This document shows positions 60,589 to 64,000 of a stretch of 64,000 nt of DNA, one piece after another. Each line of letters begins with the position of its first letter. Position 1 is the first letter of the stretch. This DNA is from Alphaproteobacteria bacterium. Its GTDB lineage: Bacteria > Pseudomonadota > Alphaproteobacteria > Caulobacterales > Maricaulaceae. The stretch is from contig WGOD01000002.1 of NCBI GenBank assembly GCA_016124205.1, positions 186,001 through 250,000 on the forward strand, given 5' to 3'. A program made the position numbers and the translations under genes. The notes below the pieces were generated by a model. That model did no database searches. It was not told the origin of the DNA and worked only from the letters and a program-made list of their open reading frames with translations.

Positions 60589-61476
60589 TCAGGCCGGTTC
60601 GGCAATGGCGGGTTTCAGGCCCAGAAGACGGCAGGTCGCCATCGTCAGGCTCGCCCGGTTCAGCGTGTAGAAATGGAAGTGCTCACAGCCGCCGTCGGAC
60701 AGCTTCTGCACCAGCTCCGCGGCGGTCTGGGCGGTCAGCAGTTCGCGCGTCTCGGCATCGTCGTCGAGGCCTTCATAGCGATGCGCCAGCCAGTCCGGGA
60801 TGGACGCGCCGCACAGGCCCGCCATCCGCGACAGGCCCTTGAAGTTCGACTGCAGCATGATGCCCGGCACGATCGGGATATCGATCCCGGCGGCACGGAC
60901 GCGGTCGAGATAGCGGAAATAGACGTCGGGCTCGAAGAAGAACTGGGTAATCGCCCGCGTCGCGCCGTTGTCGACCTTCCGCTTCAGGAGGTCGATGTCA
61001 TAGGCGTAGTCGCGGCTTTCCGGGTGTTTCTCCGGATAGCAGCCGACAGAGATCTCGAACCCGCCGATTTCCGAAATGCCGGCGGCGAGATCGGCCGCAT
61101 TCACATAGCCGCCCGGATGCGGCTCGTACTTCTCACCGATGCCTTCGGGCGGATCGCCGCGCAGTGCGACGATGTGCTTCACACCGGCGTCGCGGTATTC
61201 GCGGATCACCTCGTTGATCTCGTCCTTCGTCGCGCACACGCAGGTCAGGTGCGCGGCCGGCTTCAGGCTCGTCTCGTCGACGATGCGCTTGACGGTGGCG
61301 TGCGTTCGCTCGCGGGTCGAACCGCCCGCACCATAGGTCACGGAAACGAAGCCGGGCTGGAATGCCTCCAGCTTCGATACGGAATCCCACAGGCGCTCGG
61401 CCATTTCATCGGTCTTCGGCGGGAAGAACTCGAAAGAAACGGACGGCCCCCCATTCGTTTTCAAACTCGCGCTCAC
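60589..61476 (-). CDS. metF: Methylenetetrahydrofolate reductase (MetF)
   Basis: FAD enzyme that makes methyltetrahydrofolate for MetH. The GTG at 61476 (GTGA with the regulator stop) gives 295 aa. Signature segments are SFEFFPPKTDEM, VTYGAGGSTRERT, HLTCVCATKDE, ALRGDPPEG and VGCYPEKHPES. It shares the operon with metH and an ArsR-methyltransferase regulator. Confidence 0.96.
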   Translation of the reverse strand: MSASLKTNGGPSVSFEFFPPKTDEMAERLWDSVSKLEAFQPGFVSVTYGAGGSTRERTHATVKRIVDETSLKPAAHLTCVCATKDEINEVIREYRDAGVKHIVALRGDPPEGIGEKYEPHPGGYVNAADLAAGISEIGGFEISVGCYPEKHPESRDYAYDIDLLKRKVDNGATRAITQFFFEPDVYFRYLDRVRAAGIDIPIVPGIMLQSNFKGLSRMAGLCGASIPDWLAHRYEGLDDDAETRELLTAQTAAELVQKLSDGGCEHFHFYTLNRASLTMATCRLLGLKPAIAEPA

Positions 61477-62468
61477 GGGTTCTCTTCCTGTTTTTGTTGC
61501 TTGGTGCGCGTGCCCGGTTCGGCAGCGCGCTCGGATTTGGTTGCGGCCCAGATCTTCACCGTCAGGCGGCCGGCGGGCTCTTCCGGATGCAGGGCGATAC
61601 GCCGCGTCAGGTCGAGTCCGGCGGCGTCGACCCAGTCGCCCATTTCCGCGTCGGAGAATCCGAGGCGGCGATGGGCATGTTCGCTGCGGAGATATTCCAG
61701 CTGGTGCGGGGCGAAGTCGGCGATCAGCAGAATACCGCCGGGCTTCAGAACGCGGGCGCATTCGGTGATCGCGCTGGCCGGGTCGTCGAGATAGTGCAGC
61801 ACCTGGTGAACGGTCACGAGATCGGCGCTGCGATCGGCGAAGGGCAGCGCCGTGACGTTCGCCTCGCGGACGAAGAAATGCTTGATGCCGGCCTTTTCGA
61901 GATTGAGCCGGGCGAGATTGAGCATGGCATGGTTCACATCCACGCCGACACCGCGTGCGGCCCGGTCGGCGAAGACTTCCAGCATGCGACCGGTGCCGAC
62001 GCCAACATCGACGATGAGGTCGAACGGTCCCTGCCCCGCCGAAGCGAGAATGGCGGCCTCGACCTCGTCCTCGGACAGGTGAAGCGAGCGGATCGTTTCC
62101 CAGTCCGATGAAGCGCGGTCGAAATAGGCCTGTGCTTCCGCGGCGCGCGCGGCCTTCACCGCCTCAAGGCGTTCGAGATCGCGGCGGAAGGACGGGTCGC
62201 TTTCCGGTACGAATTCGGCAATCAGTGCGGCGAGGCGCTTGCCCGCACCCTGCCCGGTCAACCGGTAGAAGACGAAGGCGCCCTCCGGCATGCGTTCGGC
62301 CAGATTGGCGTCGGTGAGCAGCTTCAGATGGCGCGACACGCGCGGCTGGCTCTGCCCGAGAACATGCACCAGCTCCGACACGGTCAATTCACCGCGCGAC
62401 AGCAGGTGCGCCACGCGCAAGCGTGACGGATCGGCCAGGGCCTTCAGCTGTCGAACCAGTTCTTCCAT
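61473..62468 (-). CDS. ArsR-type regulator fused to SAM-dependent methyltransferase
   Basis: A 331-residue fusion. Residues 1-90 form a winged helix (LADPSRLRVAHLLSRGELTVSEL, then SQPRVSRHLKLL). Residues about 150-310 form a class I methyltransferase domain (DVGVGTGRMLEVFAD, VTVHQVLHYLDDP, FAPHQLEYLRSE). It begins the metF-metH operon downstream of a perfect palindrome that overlaps a promoter. I believe it is the SAH-responsive regulator SahR type, where the methyltransferase domain would bind S-adenosylhomocysteine; this is recalled rather than proven. Confidence 0.9.
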   Translation of the reverse strand: MEELVRQLKALADPSRLRVAHLLSRGELTVSELVHVLGQSQPRVSRHLKLLTDANLAERMPEGAFVFYRLTGQGAGKRLAALIAEFVPESDPSFRRDLERLEAVKAARAAEAQAYFDRASSDWETIRSLHLSEDEVEAAILASAGQGPFDLIVDVGVGTGRMLEVFADRAARGVGVDVNHAMLNLARLNLEKAGIKHFFVREANVTALPFADRSADLVTVHQVLHYLDDPASAITECARVLKPGGILLIADFAPHQLEYLRSEHAHRRLGFSDAEMGDWVDAAGLDLTRRIALHPEEPAGRLTVKIWAATKSERAAEPGTRTKQQKQEENP

Positions 62469-62488
62469 GCGTCTCGCGTCGCAAAACC

Positions 62489-62528
62489 TATAAAGATATC
62501 TTTATATCGTAATTGCGAGACGATTCAA
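62489..62528 (-). promoter_or_regulatory. Palindromic operator and promoter of the met operon
   Basis: TATAAAGATATCTTTATA at 62489-62506 is a perfect 18-bp palindrome 21 bp upstream of the regulator ATG. On the minus strand a promoter fits: -35 TTGAAT (62528-62523), 16-bp spacer, -10 TATAAA (62506-62501). The -10 lies within the palindrome, so repressor binding would block transcription. Outer arms CGTCTCGC (62470-62477) and GCGAGACG (62515-62522) surround it. It is the likely operator of the ArsR-type regulator. Confidence 0.75.
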
Positions 62529-62571
62529 CGTGCAATCCTTCGCAGGTGCGGAAAAATCAGGGCCGATCGCA

Positions 62572-63339
62572 TCACCCCGGCGCGGTGAGGAAGGCGGGCA
62601 GAAACCCCTGCGTGGCGAGGGCCGAGAGCAGCGTCCCGGCAACGTTGTTGACCGCATGGGCGAGTACAGCCGGCCAGATCGAGCCGGATTTCTCGTACAT
62701 CCAGATCAGGACGAGGGAGAGAACGAAGGCGTTAATCGCTTGCGGCGGGATGATGTGCGACGCGCCGAAAATGGCGGAGGAGACGAGCGCGGCGAGCCAG
62801 ACCGGCCGGTGCCCCTTCATCCACTTGTAGAGAAAGCCGCGGAAGAAGACCTCCTCCGCGAAGGGCGTGATGGCGAAGGTCAGCACCAGAAAGGCGGCTG
62901 ACATGGCCCATCCGTTGGTTCCACCGAAAGCGAAGGGCGAACGTGTCATCCCGGCCCAGTCAGGTATGAAAGCGATCATTGCCTTGACCAGCACCAGCCC
63001 CGTTACCACGAAGCTCAGCCCGGCAACCGCGCCGAGGATCAGCCAGCGGGCCTTCACAGGTTTCAGCCCCACAGCCGACCAATCGAGTTTCTTGGGCAGC
63101 AGGCCGAGCAGCCAAAGCGCGCCGAGCAGTGCGGCGGCCTTGGACGCCTGGCTGATCACGAGGATGGAGGCCGGCAGGCGGTCGCCGGACCCCAGATAGG
63201 CTTCCATCCCGACCGTGCGGGCGACGATGGCCATATGGCCCCAGCTCATCAGCGTATAGGCGAGCATCGCGGCCCCAAGCACGACGATGCCGTCGCGGAA
63301 ACTCCAGAGCCGGGCAGGTTTGGTGGCGGTTGCGGTCAT
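62572..63339 (-). CDS. CPBP family intramembrane metalloprotease
   Basis: A 255-residue protein with about seven transmembrane helices. The CPBP/abortive infection motifs are complete: Glu162, Glu163 and Arg167 (EEVFFRG), Phe191 and His195 (FGASH), and His228/Asn232 (LAHAVNN). Some members are glutamic intramembrane proteases. The ATG at 63339 has a GGAGGG site; the frame to 63393 lacks one. It lies 88 bp downstream of a membrane-anchored LuxR-type regulator on the same strand. Confidence 0.9.
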   Translation of the reverse strand: MTATATKPARLWSFRDGIVVLGAAMLAYTLMSWGHMAIVARTVGMEAYLGSGDRLPASILVISQASKAAALLGALWLLGLLPKKLDWSAVGLKPVKARWLILGAVAGLSFVVTGLVLVKAMIAFIPDWAGMTRSPFAFGGTNGWAMSAAFLVLTFAITPFAEEVFFRGFLYKWMKGHRPVWLAALVSSAIFGASHIIPPQAINAFVLSLVLIWMYEKSGSIWPAVLAHAVNNVAGTLLSALATQGFLPAFLTAPG

Positions 63340-63427
63340 TCTTCCCTCCGTTTCGATGACGGGAGGGTGCCGGGCGCAGGCGGACGCGCCCATCGACAGA
63401 TGTCGGCAATCTGTCAGTCGACAGGTG

Positions 63428-64000
63428 TCAGTTGCCGGATTTCGCGATGCGGATCGCCTGGGTCCGGCTGGTCGCCCCGAGCTTCTGGTAGAGCGCGCTG
63501 TTGTAGGTTCGAACCGTCGACGGCGAGAGGTTCAGTCGCCGGGCAATTTCCTTGTCCGTCAGGCCCTCCGCGATCAGGGCGAGAAGCTCCTGCTCGCGGC
63601 GCGTCAGGTCTGCAGCGATGATCGCGGGCTGCGCGCCGGCCGTATCGGCAGCCTGTGCTATCGACAGCAAAGCGCCCGAATGCGGCGCATATCGCACCGT
63701 GACGGTTTGTCCGGGCACGATCGTGTCGGCGAAGGCCGCGTCGATGGAGAATTCACGATCGCCGACGAGCAAGCGGTCGCGCGGCCCGGCAAATATCCCC
63801 GGGCGGTCCTGCTGGCGCAGGCGTGCCGGCCCGGTGATGGTGTCGACCTCGTCCTCGCGCACATCACGCCGCGCCGCCCACCATTGACGGTGGGCACGGG
63901 GATTGAGCGCGATCCATATGAGCGCCGGGAAGACGAAGACGATGACCGGGCTGCGAAACACCGCATTCGGGTTTGCCAGCGCCAAGGCGCCGATCGCGAG
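63428..64000 (-). CDS. Membrane-anchored LuxR-type regulator, C-terminal part
   Basis: The frame is open to the right edge, so the N-terminus is outside the window. The visible 190 residues contain a transmembrane helix (SPVIVFVFPALIWIA), a soluble middle (about 80 residues, GDREFSIDAAFADTIV), and a C-terminal LuxR-type helix-turn-helix (LTRREQELLALIAEGLTDKEIARRLNLSPSTVRTY). The layout resembles one-component membrane-bound regulators. Targets are unknown. Confidence 0.75.
   Translation of the reverse strand, partial: LAIGALALANPNAVFRSPVIVFVFPALIWIALNPRAHRQWWAARRDVREDEVDTITGPARLRQQDRPGIFAGPRDRLLVGDREFSIDAAFADTIVPGQTVTVRYAPHSGALLSIAQAADTAGAQPAIIAADLTRREQELLALIAEGLTDKEIARRLNLSPSTVRTYNSALYQKLGATSRTQAIRIAKSGN

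Overview
This 64-kb window is a GC-rich, gene-dense chromosomal segment from an alphaproteobacterium. The order of the division and cell-wall genes, the lpxC-bamD-recN-ligA block that follows them, a CtrA-type site (TTAA-N7-TTAA) upstream of ftsZ, the DUF4169 and ribbon-helix-helix pair after fumC, and the split metH all fit this class. A Caulobacterales/Maricaulales/Hyphomonadaceae-like organism is my inference. I see no phage, transposase, CRISPR array, rRNA or tRNA. The only RNA gene is RNase P RNA.

Layout: 1-3 kb holds a gene end running off the left edge, fumC, and a coupled DUF4169/RHH pair. 2.3-7.1 kb holds two divergent secreted proteins of unknown function, an MFS exporter and a ClC-type channel/antiporter. 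7.3-12.6 kb has a UvrD-type helicase coupled to a sulfotransferase-like protein, a lipoprotein, prmA and a 52-residue basic protein. 12.7-15.1 kb has an M24 aminopeptidase P and a lipoprotein. 15.2-22.9 kb holds ligA with a coupled small gene, a secreted M20 peptidase, recN, bamD and lpxC.

23.0-41.7 kb is the complete dcw cluster on the minus strand: mraZ-rsmH-ftsL-ftsI-murE-murF-mraY-murD-ftsW-murG-murC-murB-[small tyrosine phosphatase]-ddl-ftsQ-ftsA-ftsZ. Most junctions are four-base NTGA overlaps, so the cluster looks like one translationally coupled unit. Three TGGGA boxes with an exact 10-bp period lie over a likely mraZ promoter. ftsZ has its own 114-bp leader with the CtrA-type site. 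rnpB sits immediately upstream of mraZ on the same strand.

42.3-50.6 kb holds a DUF2306-like membrane protein, a 550-bp island of several palindromic repeat families, an AmpD-type amidase coupled to an EamA transporter, a small membrane protein, a TerB-DnaJ protein, a fused 5-oxoprolinase and a fasciclin protein. 50.6-56.8 kb has an orphan PAS histidine kinase, a four-gene lipoprotein-RimB-RimK-deacylase operon, pirin and a glutathionyl-hydroquinone reductase. 56.8-62.5 kb is a methionine/SAM-cycle operon (ArsR-methyltransferase fusion, metF, metH N-terminal half, metH C-terminal half) behind a perfect 18-bp palindrome. The right end carries a CPBP intramembrane protease and a membrane-anchored LuxR-type regulator cut by the window edge.

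The known genes are mostly housekeeping. The less understood parts are the RimK/RimB/deacylase/lipoprotein operon, the phosphatase inside the dcw cluster, the membrane-bound LuxR regulator next to an intramembrane protease, the small unannotated genes and the repeat island.
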